The notes below the pieces were generated by a model that worked only from the letters and a program-made list of their open reading frames with translations, was not told the origin of the DNA and did no database searches. Below, in pieces: positions 1-8,504 of a DNA stretch of 64,000 nucleotides (position 1 is its first letter; every line of letters starts with the position of its first letter). Both the position numbers and the translations under genes were made by a program. Source of the stretch: Clostridiales bacterium (lineage in GTDB: Bacteria; Bacillota; Clostridia; Oscillospirales; Ruminococcaceae); contig QAMM01000010.1 in assembly GCA_003150405.1 (NCBI GenBank), positions 1-64,000 on the forward strand, read 5' to 3'.

Positions 1-9
1 CAAGCAGAC

Positions 10-51
10 GGCAGGAAATGTGAGTGTGTATTAACACTCGCATTGCTTGCC
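10..51. repeat. Long imperfect inverted repeat (hairpin)
   Basis: Two 18-base arms surround a 6-base loop, GTATTA. Seventeen of the 18 positions pair if two G-U pairs are allowed. No T-run follows, so it is not a normal intrinsic terminator. It lies at the left edge of the AT-rich island and upstream of a mobile-element-type gene. It could be the end of an upstream gene's transcript or part of a mobile element. Confidence 0.5.
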
Positions 52-129
52 AGATTCTAAAATTAACGAAACAGACATTGTGCCGCTGCGGAAAATCAAC
101 CGAAATTTAAGCATCAGGAGGTAACGACT

Positions 130-372
130 ATGAGAAAGATTTTGTCCTGTGAGTTCAACCTGGACACCGCCTGCGTGGAGCTGCGCCTGGATGATGGGAC
201 ACTGATTTCCATCGACTGCACCGCCGTGGAAAATTAGGTGGCAAACAGTATGTACCAGCGGTCGGAGCTGGACTGGATCTATAATGATCCGCTGGCCTAT
301 GCTGAGCTTATTTTTGATGGCGATCTGAAAAAATATCTGGAAGTCGCGGGGGAACACAAGTTACTGGATTAA
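130..372 (+). pseudogene. DUF6061-like small protein gene with in-frame amber codon
   Basis: The frame starts at ATG 130 behind a strong AGGAGG site and reads MRKILSCEFNLDTACVELRL and onward, then meets TAG at 235-237. The same frame continues past the stop (VANSMYQRSELDW and so on) to TAA at 370-372. The whole resembles the roughly 80-residue DUF6061 family found in conjugative elements of Firmicutes, where that position is normally Glu, so a GAG to TAG change would explain the break. Without readthrough only 35 residues are made. The family call is from memory of its sequence pattern. Confidence 0.6.
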
Positions 373-373
373 G

Positions 374-478
374 ATGGTGGATGGAATCTATTATCAATTA
401 TCTTCAAGGCAAGATAGAAAGTATATCTGTATTCATCATATGAATGCAAGTGGTGTGTATGTGATTTCTTGTATTTGA
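374..478 (+). CDS. Short hypothetical peptide next to the DUF6061 relic
   Basis: This 34-codon frame starts one base after the DUF6061-like stop codon and reads MVDGIYYQLSSRQDRKYICI and onward. Its spacing suggests translational coupling to the preceding frame. I do not recognise a family. It may be a remnant of a mobile-element gene rather than a functional gene. Confidence 0.3.
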   Translation: MVDGIYYQLSSRQDRKYICIHHMNASGVYVISCI

Positions 479-561
479 AAGCACTCAATCAAGTATAGGA
501 GACGGAAAGCAGAAATTTATAACTAAATCGTGATATTTTGTTTTGAAATAATGAAAATAAA

Positions 562-590
562 TTGCTATCTATGCGAATTTGTGGTATTAT
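562..590 (+). promoter_or_regulatory. Sigma-A-type promoter for the HTH / type IIG restriction operon
   Basis: TTGCTA (562-567) and TATTAT (585-590) are separated by 17 bp. The predicted transcript starts about 27 bp before the HTH gene. The sequence ATCGTGATATT at 527-537 lies just upstream and recurs in front of the second HTH gene (6521-6531). Confidence 0.6.
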
Positions 591-623
591 GATAACTACG
601 ATATCCTGCTAAGGAGGAGCTGT

Positions 624-842
624 ATGAAGATTAGCTACGACAAGCTATGGAAGTTACTCATAGATAAAAAAATGAAAAAAACTGATTTGATTAGCAAAGC
701 TAATATTAGCTCCAACGTGTTGGCTAGAATGGGGCGTGAAGAACCGGTGTCTCTGGAGAGCCTTGGTAAAATATGTTTCCTATTTGGATGTAAAATAGAC
801 GACATTCTAGAAATTAAATCCATAACTGAGGGCGACTTATGA
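624..842 (+). CDS. Small Cro/C1-type HTH regulator, possible restriction-modification controller
   Basis: A 72-residue protein that is almost entirely a helix-turn-helix domain of the HTH_26 (Cro/CI-like) kind, with the pattern KLWKLLIDKKMKKTDLISKA followed by SSNVLARMGR. The start at ATG 624 is chosen because AAGGAGGAG lies at the right distance; an in-frame codon at 579 has no such site. Its stop overlaps the next start by four bases (ATGA), so it is coupled to the restriction-modification gene. It resembles the product of 6591-6800, which also precedes a methyltransferase. By analogy with C proteins of restriction-modification systems it may time expression of the nuclease; this role is inferred. 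Confidence 0.75.
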   Translation: MKISYDKLWKLLIDKKMKKTDLISKANISSNVLARMGREEPVSLESLGKICFLFGCKIDDILEIKSITEGDL

Positions 843-3800
843 ATAGAGAAGAAATTAAAATTCGACTCCAAGCATTAGTGGAGCGTTATAATCAAACTAC
901 ACGTTTAGAAGCTAAAGAAAATGTTTCGGAAGAAACAATTCGTACATGGCTAAATGAATTTCTCTGTTTGTTTGGTTGGGATGTTCAGAATACTCATGAG
1001 GTATTGCAGGAACGATGCTTACGAGGTGTAGCTGGAGAACGTTTGCGAGAGATCAGATCACCACATCGCAAGCCTGACTATATTTTAGTAAATGGTACAA
1101 ATATTAAGACATTTCTTGATGCAAAGGCTCCGACCGTTGATATTATCAACGACCCACAGGCAGCATATCAGATTAGGTCTTATGGTTGGTCTGCACAGGT
1201 TCCGTGCGCTTTTGTGTCCAATTTTGAGTCATTTGTGATCTTTGACACTCGGATGTCCCCGACTCCTGATATGCCTGCCAATTATGGCGCAAAATATATT
1301 TCTATTGATGACTATCTTGAAAACTTTGATATTCTATATGATCATTTGTCACATGGTCTGATTTGCAACAATCATTTATATCAACTCTATGAAACAACAG
1401 CAATTGAGGGGGACAATCGTGTTGATGATCACTTTTCGGCAGTGCTTTCTGACTTTAGGCTTAAAATTGCAACCAATTTGCTGAATAATAACGCTGAACT
1501 TAGAAATGATGCAGATGCGTTAAATTATTATACACAGGTGATTTTGGATAGAATTGTGTTCATACGAGTTTGTGAGTCTAAAGGTATCGAAGAGCAAGAG
1601 AAACTCAAAAGCTTTTGTAATTCCCAAGAAGGATTTTGGGAATCGTTCAAAAACAGTTGCTACTTTGAATTCTATGACCACTATGATGGTCCAATGTTCA
1701 CTAGAGATACAAAATTTCATGGACTGAATATTGATGATGATGTTCTAACAGAGTTCATTCAACATTTATATTACCCCTATCCATATTGTTTTGATGTAAT
1801 TCCTGTCAAAGTAATTGCAAAAATTTATGAGGAATTTTTGGGGATTAACTTGGTGGTAAGAGGTAATAACGTTGTTGCCGAAACTAAGGAAGAATATATC
1901 AAAACTAACGGAGCGGTCAGTACACCTGAGCATATCGTTGATATGATTTGTCGTCAGACAATTAAGATTGCAGAGTGTCAGTCTGTGGCGGAATTACTGG
2001 GGACTGAAATTCTTGATCCCTGTTGTGGTTCGGGTGTATTTTTGATTGCCTGTTACGAAATTTTGGCAAAACGTATGTCTGATATTCTATGCCAGAACCC
2101 CGTTGAGATGCAAAAGAATCAAGATCTGTTCTGCTTACAAGGTGACGAGTTGATGCTTACTATGGAAGCACGGCGTTCTATTGTAAAGAATTGTCTGTAT
2201 GGAATTGACTGTGATGCTGCAGCCATTGAAGTGACAAAAATGTCCATCGCATTAAAAATTGTAGATGGAAACAATCAATTGGCATGGGAAAATATTGGTG
2301 CCTTTGGTGAACGGATTCTTCGTGAAATATCAGATAACATTAGATTGGGAAACACTCTGGTAGATTTCGATGCGACTTTTAACGGGGAGCAAATAGCTAC
2401 GATAAAGCCTTTGAATATCAGAGATGAATTTGCCTCGGTGTTTCAAGAACATGGGGGATTTCGCTATATTGTTGGTAATCCTCCATATGTTGAAACCAAA
2501 CACTACAAAGCCGCCAATTCGATTATACACGAGTATCTAACTAATAAGTATGCGACTTTTGAGGGTAAGGCGGATTTGTCTGTATTGTTTATTGAAAGAT
2601 GCCTGTCCCTGCTTGCTCCCAACGGAAGATTCGGTTTAATTGTACAGCGTAGATGGTTTAAGACCAATTATGGGCGTATGGCACGCCAGATGATAACGCA
2701 TGGACATTATTTGAGCCAATTGATTGATTTTAAAGCAACAGATATTTTCTCAGGACGAATCACATATGTATCTATCTTGGTTTTAGCGCAGGGGGGAGAC
2801 GCTAAACTTCAGTATTACTATATGCCAGCTACAGCAGATGTCATTAGAACTAAATTTGAGAACGCTGATGCGAATGGTTCCTTTGAAGGATGCCAGTTTC
2901 AAGAAATTGACTATGATGAGAACGATGCTCCATGGGCCTTTGAGAGCTTTGCTATCCAAAGTCTAAAAAAGAAGCTTCAGGAAAAATGGGGGACATTGGG
3001 TCAGTACCCTGGACTTCAAGTTAAAGACGGTATTCAAGTTCTCTGGAAAAAAATATATCATCTTCTTAACGTTAATTTCCATGACGGCATTGCTACAGGG
3101 AAAAATGGCTTTGGCGAAACAGTAACTGTAGAAGAAGATATTTTACGGGCGGTCATCTATAATAAGGTGTTTTATCCGTTCAAAAAAGTGGAGCCTAACG
3201 CATACTGCATTTTCCCTTACAACGGCGCAAGTGCTGATCCTATCAAGTTTGACGAGCTAAAAAACAGATATCCTTTGGCATACCAGTATTTAAGAAAAAA
3301 TGAAACTCGCATTAAGGAGGCCGTTCGATGTCGAGATGGTGTAATGTGGCACACATTTACACGAGAACATAACCAGTCGACGTATAACGTTGACAAGATT
3401 ATTATCCCTATGACTGCCAAGGATACCATTGCAACTTACATTTCCAATAGAGGCCTGTACATGGATAATGCTAACGTTTGGTTTATTACCCTTGCTGATG
3501 TAGACAGCAAGGTGATGAAAGCTATTACATGTACCATCAATTCTACAATATTCTCCGTGTTGGGAAAGGCCGATGCAAATCCACAAACTGGAGAATACTA
3601 TAAATTCAACAAACAGTTTTTAACGCCGATTCCGTTACCCGCTGCACGGCTAAGACCAGAATCTGAAGATGTGCAACGGCTGAGTACTATGTTCGATGAA
3701 ATCAGCGAACTCCAGGATAGATATCTATCGGCGACACAAAATCAAAAGGAAATTTTCAAACGTGCGCTAAAAGAAAAATGGACAGCTTTGGATAATGCTT

Positions 3801-3898
3801 GTTTCGATCTGTACGAAGTGACCGATTCAGAAAAAGCACAAATTCAAGCTATTGGCCGAACAATTAGTCGCATTGATTTGCTGAACGGAGCAGAATGA
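839..3898 (+). CDS. Type IIG restriction-modification enzyme, Eco57I-like
   Basis: A 1019-residue single-chain restriction enzyme and N6-adenine methyltransferase. Near the N-terminus a PD-(D/E)xK-type nuclease motif is visible: PD at residues 79-80 and DAK at 94-96. The methyltransferase core has motif I DPCCGSG at 393-399 and the catalytic NPPY at 547-550. The remaining 450 or so residues should hold the target-recognition region. The length is close to that of Eco57I-type enzymes. It overlaps both neighbours by four bases, so HTH, RM and companion methyltransferase form one operon. Family assignment rests on the domain order; the recognition sequence cannot be read from the DNA. Confidence 0.85.
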   Translation: MNREEIKIRLQALVERYNQTTRLEAKENVSEETIRTWLNEFLCLFGWDVQNTHEVLQERCLRGVAGERLREIRSPHRKPDYILVNGTNIKTFLDAKAPTVDIINDPQAAYQIRSYGWSAQVPCAFVSNFESFVIFDTRMSPTPDMPANYGAKYISIDDYLENFDILYDHLSHGLICNNHLYQLYETTAIEGDNRVDDHFSAVLSDFRLKIATNLLNNNAELRNDADALNYYTQVILDRIVFIRVCESKGIEEQEKLKSFCNSQEGFWESFKNSCYFEFYDHYDGPMFTRDTKFHGLNIDDDVLTEFIQHLYYPYPYCFDVIPVKVIAKIYEEFLGINLVVRGNNVVAETKEEYIKTNGAVSTPEHIVDMICRQTIKIAECQSVAELLGTEILDPCCGSGVFLIACYEILAKRMSDILCQNPVEMQKNQDLFCLQGDELMLTMEARRSIVKNCLYGIDCDAAAIEVTKMSIALKIVDGNNQLAWENIGAFGERILREISDNIRLGNTLVDFDATFNGEQIATIKPLNIRDEFASVFQEHGGFRYIVGNPPYVETKHYKAANSIIHEYLTNKYATFEGKADLSVLFIERCLSLLAPNGRFGLIVQRRWFKTNYGRMARQMITHGHYLSQLIDFKATDIFSGRITYVSILVLAQGGDAKLQYYYMPATADVIRTKFENADANGSFEGCQFQEIDYDENDAPWAFESFAIQSLKKKLQEKWGTLGQYPGLQVKDGIQVLWKKIYHLLNVNFHDGIATGKNGFGETVTVEEDILRAVIYNKVFYPFKKVEPNAYCIFPYNGASADPIKFDELKNRYPLAYQYLRKNETRIKEAVRCRDGVMWHTFTREHNQSTYNVDKIIIPMTAKDTIATYISNRGLYMDNANVWFITLADVDSKVMKAITCTINSTIFSVLGKADANPQTGEYYKFNKQFLTPIPLPAARLRPESEDVQRLSTMFDEISELQDRYLSATQNQKEIFKRALKEKWTALDNACFDLYEVTDSEKAQIQAIGRTISRIDLLNGAE

Positions 3899-5757
3899 TG
3901 GCCATAATCCAGATCATTAAGAGAATATGTAAAAGGTCCCAAGAAACTGTAGATGTGCATAGTATAGTTTCTGTATTGGTAGCTATTTTTGTAAGGGATA
4001 ATGCTCTAAATATTGAGCAATTTCCGAATTTAATTTCAGCAGAAACGAATGCAGATAAACAACTTGTGAACCTTGTTGAAAAACAACTTTCAGCACATGG
4101 ATTGCGGATGTCTTTACACGATTTGGTAACCTGCTTTGAGAGCCTTGTTTCGTCAGATGAAAAAAAAGAAAAAGGAATTGTATATACTCCGTTGGAAATC
4201 AAGGAGTACATTATAAAAAAAGCTATAGAACGACACGAAAAAGTGCCGTTTTTATGCGATCCCTCCTGCGGATGTGGCTCTTTTCTAATCACTGCAGCAG
4301 AACTCTTTCATAAACAATATAAAAAGTCCTATTTTGATCTTTTTACCAAGTATTTGTATGGCATTGATATTGATGCCCAAGCGATTAAGCGAGCGAAAAT
4401 ACTGATAGACTTATTGCTTTGCATGAACAAGGAGAATCCGCTCAAACAGTATCATTTGATTTGTGCGGATATGTTAGATCCTCAAACAAGCAGCAGTATA
4501 ATAAAGGAGATCCCCCCAGGATTTGATTGTATTGTGGGAAATCCCCCTTATGTTCGCAATAGAAATGTTTCTGAAAAAACGAAGAAGTATTTTTCTTACT
4601 GGGAATGTGGAAAGAGTGGTAATATAGATTTGTATATGCCATTTTATGAAATCGGATTAAAACTACTGAGGCCTCATGGGCAACTAACATATATTTCCCC
4701 CAATACTTTTCTACAGGCAGTAAATGGACGGGGATTGAGGAACTATTTTAAAGCTCATAATGTGTCCTTAAAAATTATAGATTTCAGAGATTCACAAGTA
4801 TTCAAAAATGTAACCAGTTATACATGTATTACGAGTGCTTACCTTGGGGAAAGTGATTCCATTCTATATGCACGGATGAAGGAAAACGAAGAATTAGGGA
4901 AGCAACACTTTACATCTTACCAAATGGGAAGTTTTCCAAATGATCAGCCGTGGCGACTATGTGATTTTGTGCATGATAATATTATTTATAAAATTGAGCA
5001 TGCTGGGAAACCACTTGGAACATGGAAAATCCGTAATGGATTAGCTACCCTAAAAAACAATTTGTTCTTTTTTGTTCCAGATAAAGAAGATAGTCTATAT
5101 TACTATCGATTTGAGAACGGATTAGAGCATAAGGTTGAAAAAGCGATTTGTATTGATATAGTGAAGCCAAATACAATAAAAACGGAGAAGGAACTATTTA
5201 AAAATAGAGAAAAGGCAATATTCCCATACTGTATAGATGATAGCGGTTTTCGGATCATTGCAGAAACAGAACTCCGGAAAAGTTATCCGTATACCTATGA
5301 GTTCCTGCTGTTGCATAAAGAAGAACTGGCTAAAAGAGATAAGGGCAAAGGGAAATATCCTGCTTGGTATGCCTATGGCCGGACTCAGGGAATGAATAAC
5401 TTTGGAAAGAAGCTGCTAATTCCTTACATTAGTGATACACCAGCTGCAGTAATTTCTTTGCAGGAAGACCTCCTTTTTTATTGTGGCTATGCACTGTATT
5501 GTGAGGATATTGAAACACTTAATATATTGAAGATATTTTTGGAATCAGATGTATTCTGGTATTATATTCGTCATACAAGCAAGCCGTATTCAAAAGGTTT
5601 TATGGCACTTGCAAAAAACTATATTACCAGATTTTCTATTCCAACGCTTACAGAAGTGGAAAAAAGGCAGCTCCTTTCCCAACAGGATTTAGCAGAGAGA
5701 AACCGTATGATCTGGGAGAAGTATGGAATTCAAAAAGAACAGATCCCAACTGACTAA
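3895..5757 (+). CDS. N6-adenine DNA methyltransferase, companion of the type IIG enzyme
   Basis: A 620-residue gamma-type adenine methyltransferase with motif I DPSCGCG at residues 122-128 and catalytic NPPY at 216-219. The C-terminal half would be a TaqI-like specificity region. I see no nuclease motif. The start overlaps the upstream stop as ATGATG. Eco57I is known to be paired with a separate methyltransferase that modifies both strands, and the gene order here fits that arrangement. The function of protecting host DNA is inferred from this pairing. Confidence 0.8.
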   Translation: MMAIIQIIKRICKRSQETVDVHSIVSVLVAIFVRDNALNIEQFPNLISAETNADKQLVNLVEKQLSAHGLRMSLHDLVTCFESLVSSDEKKEKGIVYTPLEIKEYIIKKAIERHEKVPFLCDPSCGCGSFLITAAELFHKQYKKSYFDLFTKYLYGIDIDAQAIKRAKILIDLLLCMNKENPLKQYHLICADMLDPQTSSSIIKEIPPGFDCIVGNPPYVRNRNVSEKTKKYFSYWECGKSGNIDLYMPFYEIGLKLLRPHGQLTYISPNTFLQAVNGRGLRNYFKAHNVSLKIIDFRDSQVFKNVTSYTCITSAYLGESDSILYARMKENEELGKQHFTSYQMGSFPNDQPWRLCDFVHDNIIYKIEHAGKPLGTWKIRNGLATLKNNLFFFVPDKEDSLYYYRFENGLEHKVEKAICIDIVKPNTIKTEKELFKNREKAIFPYCIDDSGFRIIAETELRKSYPYTYEFLLLHKEELAKRDKGKGKYPAWYAYGRTQGMNNFGKKLLIPYISDTPAAVISLQEDLLFYCGYALYCEDIETLNILKIFLESDVFWYYIRHTSKPYSKGFMALAKNYITRFSIPTLTEVEKRQLLSQQDLAERNRMIWEKYGIQKEQIPTD

Positions 5758-5871
5758 AAAGGTTTCGACACTGAATGATGTAGTGAAGAAAATGTTTTTG
5801 TTTTTTAACTTTAATAGGTAGCTCTCTTAAAGACTAATCACATAACAGGAAACAACGAAAGGTGGGGAAAT

Positions 5872-6289
5872 ATGAAAATTGATCTACAGCTACCCAAAGT
5901 TCACGATATGACAACGGATACGGTAGATATTATATCCACTTCTGCCGTCACGGCAGATGTCTCTCCAATAGTGCTAAGTCAAACGGAACTGCTTAGGTTT
6001 AAGTTTTTGCCAACACTAGTAGATAATGAAAAAGAGCCCCACAAATCAGTTTCCGGGAAATTATTATACAAAAAAGCGAAAAAGTGATGAGTGCTTTCCT
6101 AGTGACAGTACAAGTACATCAGTTAAGGTTTCACGAGGCTCTGTTAAAGTTGGAGATTGGATGGAGTTACAGTTTAATACTAGCGAAACATACGAACTAT
6201 GCCAAGGATTAAAGCGATTATATGCGCTGTATGATGATATAGGCGAAATACCATATAGATCAGCTAAAACAGAAAATCAAATGGAATAG
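5872..6289 (+). pseudogene. Frameshifted, truncated fragment resembling the N-terminus of Shedu (DUF4263) proteins
   Basis: The first frame (5872-6087, start behind GGTGGGG) ends with LVDNEKEPHKSVSGKLLYKK. The +1 frame then continues with SVKVGDWMELQF and LKRLYALYDDIGEIPYRS, ending at TAG 6287-6289. The switch falls in the A-rich run ACAAAAAAGCGAAAAAG near 6066-6084. Joined, the 139 residues look like the N-terminal region that precedes the nuclease domain in Shedu antiphage proteins; the nuclease domain is missing. The family match is from memory of the pattern and is moderate. Alternatives are a programmed frameshift in an intact small protein, or two unrelated small genes. Confidence 0.45.
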
Positions 6290-6513
6290 GTGAAACGAAT
6301 GAATAATATTTGTAATCGTGCAACAGAGGTGGTTAATACAAATTTAATCTACATATAAAAATTGCGTCGAGTGAGGCTCTGAAAATGAGCTGTACTCGGC
6401 GTCATGACTGTTATATATCATAATGATAGATAATTTATAGGATTTGAAATTAGAAAAGGGGGCTTTTAATATAGATAGCAGAATTGGAAATATCATTAAA
6501 AGGTGATTTATTC

Positions 6514-6543
6514 TTGATATATCGTGATATTCTACGCTATAAT
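6514..6543 (+). promoter_or_regulatory. Sigma-A promoter with candidate operator for the second HTH-methyltransferase pair
   Basis: TTGATA (6514-6519) and TATAAT (6538-6543) are 18 bp apart. The 11-mer ATCGTGATATT (6521-6531) sits in the spacer. The same 11-mer occurs at 527-537 upstream of the paralogous HTH gene, so it is a candidate site for one or both regulators. Otherwise 6290-6513 is AT-rich and I see no gene in it. Confidence 0.65.
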
Positions 6544-6590
6544 ATACAAAATTAAAATAGAAAATAGGAATGCACAAAAGAGGAAAAGTT

Positions 6591-6800
6591 ATGAGTGTAT
6601 GTTATGTAAAATTATGGAAACTCCTTTTAGAAAAGAATATTAAAAGAACAGATTTAATTTCTATTGCAGGTATTAGCTCAAATATTGTTGCTAAGATGGG
6701 AAGAAACGAGTATGTTGCAATGGAAAGCTTGGAAAAAGTGTGTAAGGCATTGAAATGCGATATAAGTGATATAGTTGAATTTGTAACGGAGAAAAAATAA
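6591..6800 (+). CDS. Second small Cro/C1-type HTH regulator
   Basis: A 69-residue HTH_26-type protein, alignable over its full length with the product of 624-842: both have KLWKLL, (K/R)TDLIS, ISSN, KMGR/RMGR, LESL/MESL and a final acidic hydrophobic tail. The start at ATG 6591 follows AGAGGAAAAG; an upstream ATG at 6570 lacks a site. The downstream methyltransferase begins two bases after its stop. A controller role is inferred from position and the shared upstream motif. Confidence 0.75.
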   Translation: MSVCYVKLWKLLLEKNIKRTDLISIAGISSNIVAKMGRNEYVAMESLEKVCKALKCDISDIVEFVTEKK

Positions 6801-6802
6801 TA

Positions 6803-7804
6803 GTGAATACTAAGGCTATTTTTACAGAAATCAGAAATAGATATTCTGATGAATACTATAATACGGATGAAGCTATTTTGGTTAATGGCGATTCATTAGA
6901 GCTTCTAAAGAAAATACCAGACCACCGTATTGCGCTGATTTTGACTGACCCTCCATATCATTCAACTAAAAAACATAACATCGTTGGAGATACTAGTTTC
7001 TCAAAAGATTCTGAATATATAGATTGGATGAAAAAATACGCAAAAGAATGGAAAAGAGTTCTAAAACATAATGGTAGTGTTTTTTGTTTTTGCTCTTCCG
7101 TTATGTCGGCTCAGTTACAGGTAATGTTCTCTGAGTATTTTAATGTTCTGTCTGAGATTGTTTGGACGAAACCTAATGCTCCAGGATATGATGGTTGGAA
7201 ACAAAAAATGAAAAAGGAATCTCTTCGTCAATGGTACCCTCATTCAGAGCGTATTATTTTTCTTGAAAATGCTACAGAGGGAAATTTGTTTAAGAGTTAT
7301 TTTGGAGGACAACTTACAGCGTGGCGAAAAAGTGTTAAGATGTCCACAATAAAATTGGCTGAATTAACGGGTGCATATGGAAAGGTAAATCACGGTGGGG
7401 CCGTTGCAAATTGGGAAGCTGGAAGAAATATCCCAAGCAAAGAACAATTCGAAAAGCTCAAAGTTGCACTTTCGGAAGCTGGTGTTCCCAACATTCCTGA
7501 TTATGAAGATGTAATACGTCCATTTAACGTTAACAAAGATATTGAATTTACAGATATTTGGACTTTTGAAAATGTTCGCCAATATAAAGGGAAACATCCA
7601 GCTGAGAAACCTATAGATTTGTTAGAACATGCGATAAAAGCAACGACATATGAAGGAGACATAGTTTTGGACTGTTTTGCTGGTTCTGCTTCAACCGGAG
7701 TTGCTGCTATGAATTTAGGTAGAAAATCTATATTATTCGAAATTGATTCAGAATGGTGCAACTATGGAACTAATAATTTAAATAGCAATAGATTTTCAAA
7801 ATAA
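6803..7804 (+). CDS. Beta-class DNA methyltransferase with an HTH-like insert
   Basis: A 333-residue amino-methyltransferase that starts at GTG 6803. Motif IV DPPY is at residues 49-52 and motif I FAGSAS at 291-296. The order DPPY first, FxGxx last defines the beta class (N6-adenine or N4-cytosine). Between them, about residues 175-225, there is a stretch resembling an XRE helix-turn-helix, with TIKLAELTGAYG and then VANWEAGRNIP, where a target-recognition domain would be expected. No matching nuclease gene follows, so it may be a solitary methyltransferase or the survivor of a restriction system. Confidence 0.85.
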   Translation: MNTKAIFTEIRNRYSDEYYNTDEAILVNGDSLELLKKIPDHRIALILTDPPYHSTKKHNIVGDTSFSKDSEYIDWMKKYAKEWKRVLKHNGSVFCFCSSVMSAQLQVMFSEYFNVLSEIVWTKPNAPGYDGWKQKMKKESLRQWYPHSERIIFLENATEGNLFKSYFGGQLTAWRKSVKMSTIKLAELTGAYGKVNHGGAVANWEAGRNIPSKEQFEKLKVALSEAGVPNIPDYEDVIRPFNVNKDIEFTDIWTFENVRQYKGKHPAEKPIDLLEHAIKATTYEGDIVLDCFAGSASTGVAAMNLGRKSILFEIDSEWCNYGTNNLNSNRFSK

Positions 7805-7860
7805 TTGAATAACAAAAAGAAACCGGAGTGCTTTAATACCCAGGTCTTTATAACTTAGTT

Positions 7861-7985
7861 TTATTTTAAATACCCAGTTTCTTTATTCTTGGCAATGACT
7901 TCTTGCATCCAACTGAGTGTAGGATATATACCAGAATTGATTAGTATTTGTCGAGTGGGGGTAATGCATTGGGCAGCGTTGTATT
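7861..7985 (-). pseudogene. Possible C-terminal gene fragment on the opposite strand
   Basis: Read on the minus strand, an open frame gives CITPTRQILINSG, then YPTLSWMQEVIAKNKETGYL and a stop at 7861-7863. The composition looks protein-like and no start codon is evident, so it would be the tail of a lost gene. It overlaps the beginning of the SRA-like gene, which suggests a recombination joint. The call rests only on the look of the translation. Confidence 0.25.
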
Positions 7986-8424
7986 AACACATGGGGATTG
8001 CTTTCAAAACAGAGTGGAGATTAGCGATTTATTAGGTGGAAACCCGCAAAGTGGAATTACACCAGCGAGTAAAACAAATGCTATCCTTCTGTTTAAAAAT
8101 GAAGACGAACTTTATTCAGACTATTTTTATCCAAAAGGAACCTATGATAACTGCATGTACACCGGCATTGGCCGAAAAGGTCATCAGGATAGTTTAGAGA
8201 ATAAGGTGTACGATCTGAATCTTGCTGTCTTGTCCCATGCGAAACAAAGGAGACCATTGTTACTGTTCGAAAAACAGCAACAACAATATTGCTTTATTGG
8301 AAGATATAAGTTAACAGAAACACACCAAAATGTTCAACCGGATGATAACAACCAGCTTCGTCGGGTTTTTGTATTTCACCTGTCAAAAGTTTCGGATTCT
8401 GTTTCACTCGAATTGTACGTTTAA
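7948..8424 (+). CDS. Stand-alone SRA-like domain protein (ScoMcrA-SRA type)
   Basis: About 158 residues if read from TTG 7948; the true start is uncertain and TTG 7969 is possible. Features that recall the SRA-like domain of ScoMcrA-type McrA endonucleases are FQNRVEISDLLGG, SGITPASKTNAILLF, YTGIGRKGHQ followed by NLAVL, and the late RRVFVFHL. Such domains bind modified DNA and are normally fused to an HNH nuclease. Here the chain ends at 8424 and no HNH motif is present in it or just downstream. It could be a truncated nuclease, a solitary reader of modified DNA, or a partner of the adjacent methyltransferase. Confidence 0.55.
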   Translation: MSSGGNALGSVVLTHGDCFQNRVEISDLLGGNPQSGITPASKTNAILLFKNEDELYSDYFYPKGTYDNCMYTGIGRKGHQDSLENKVYDLNLAVLSHAKQRRPLLLFEKQQQQYCFIGRYKLTETHQNVQPDDNNQLRRVFVFHLSKVSDSVSLELYV

Positions 8425-8504
8425 CTGCAATTGTTTTGCCGATGCAGGTTATTTGCTTTTCTAATAATAATTAAAAATGTTTTGGAATAGAAGGATATTT
8501 TGCC

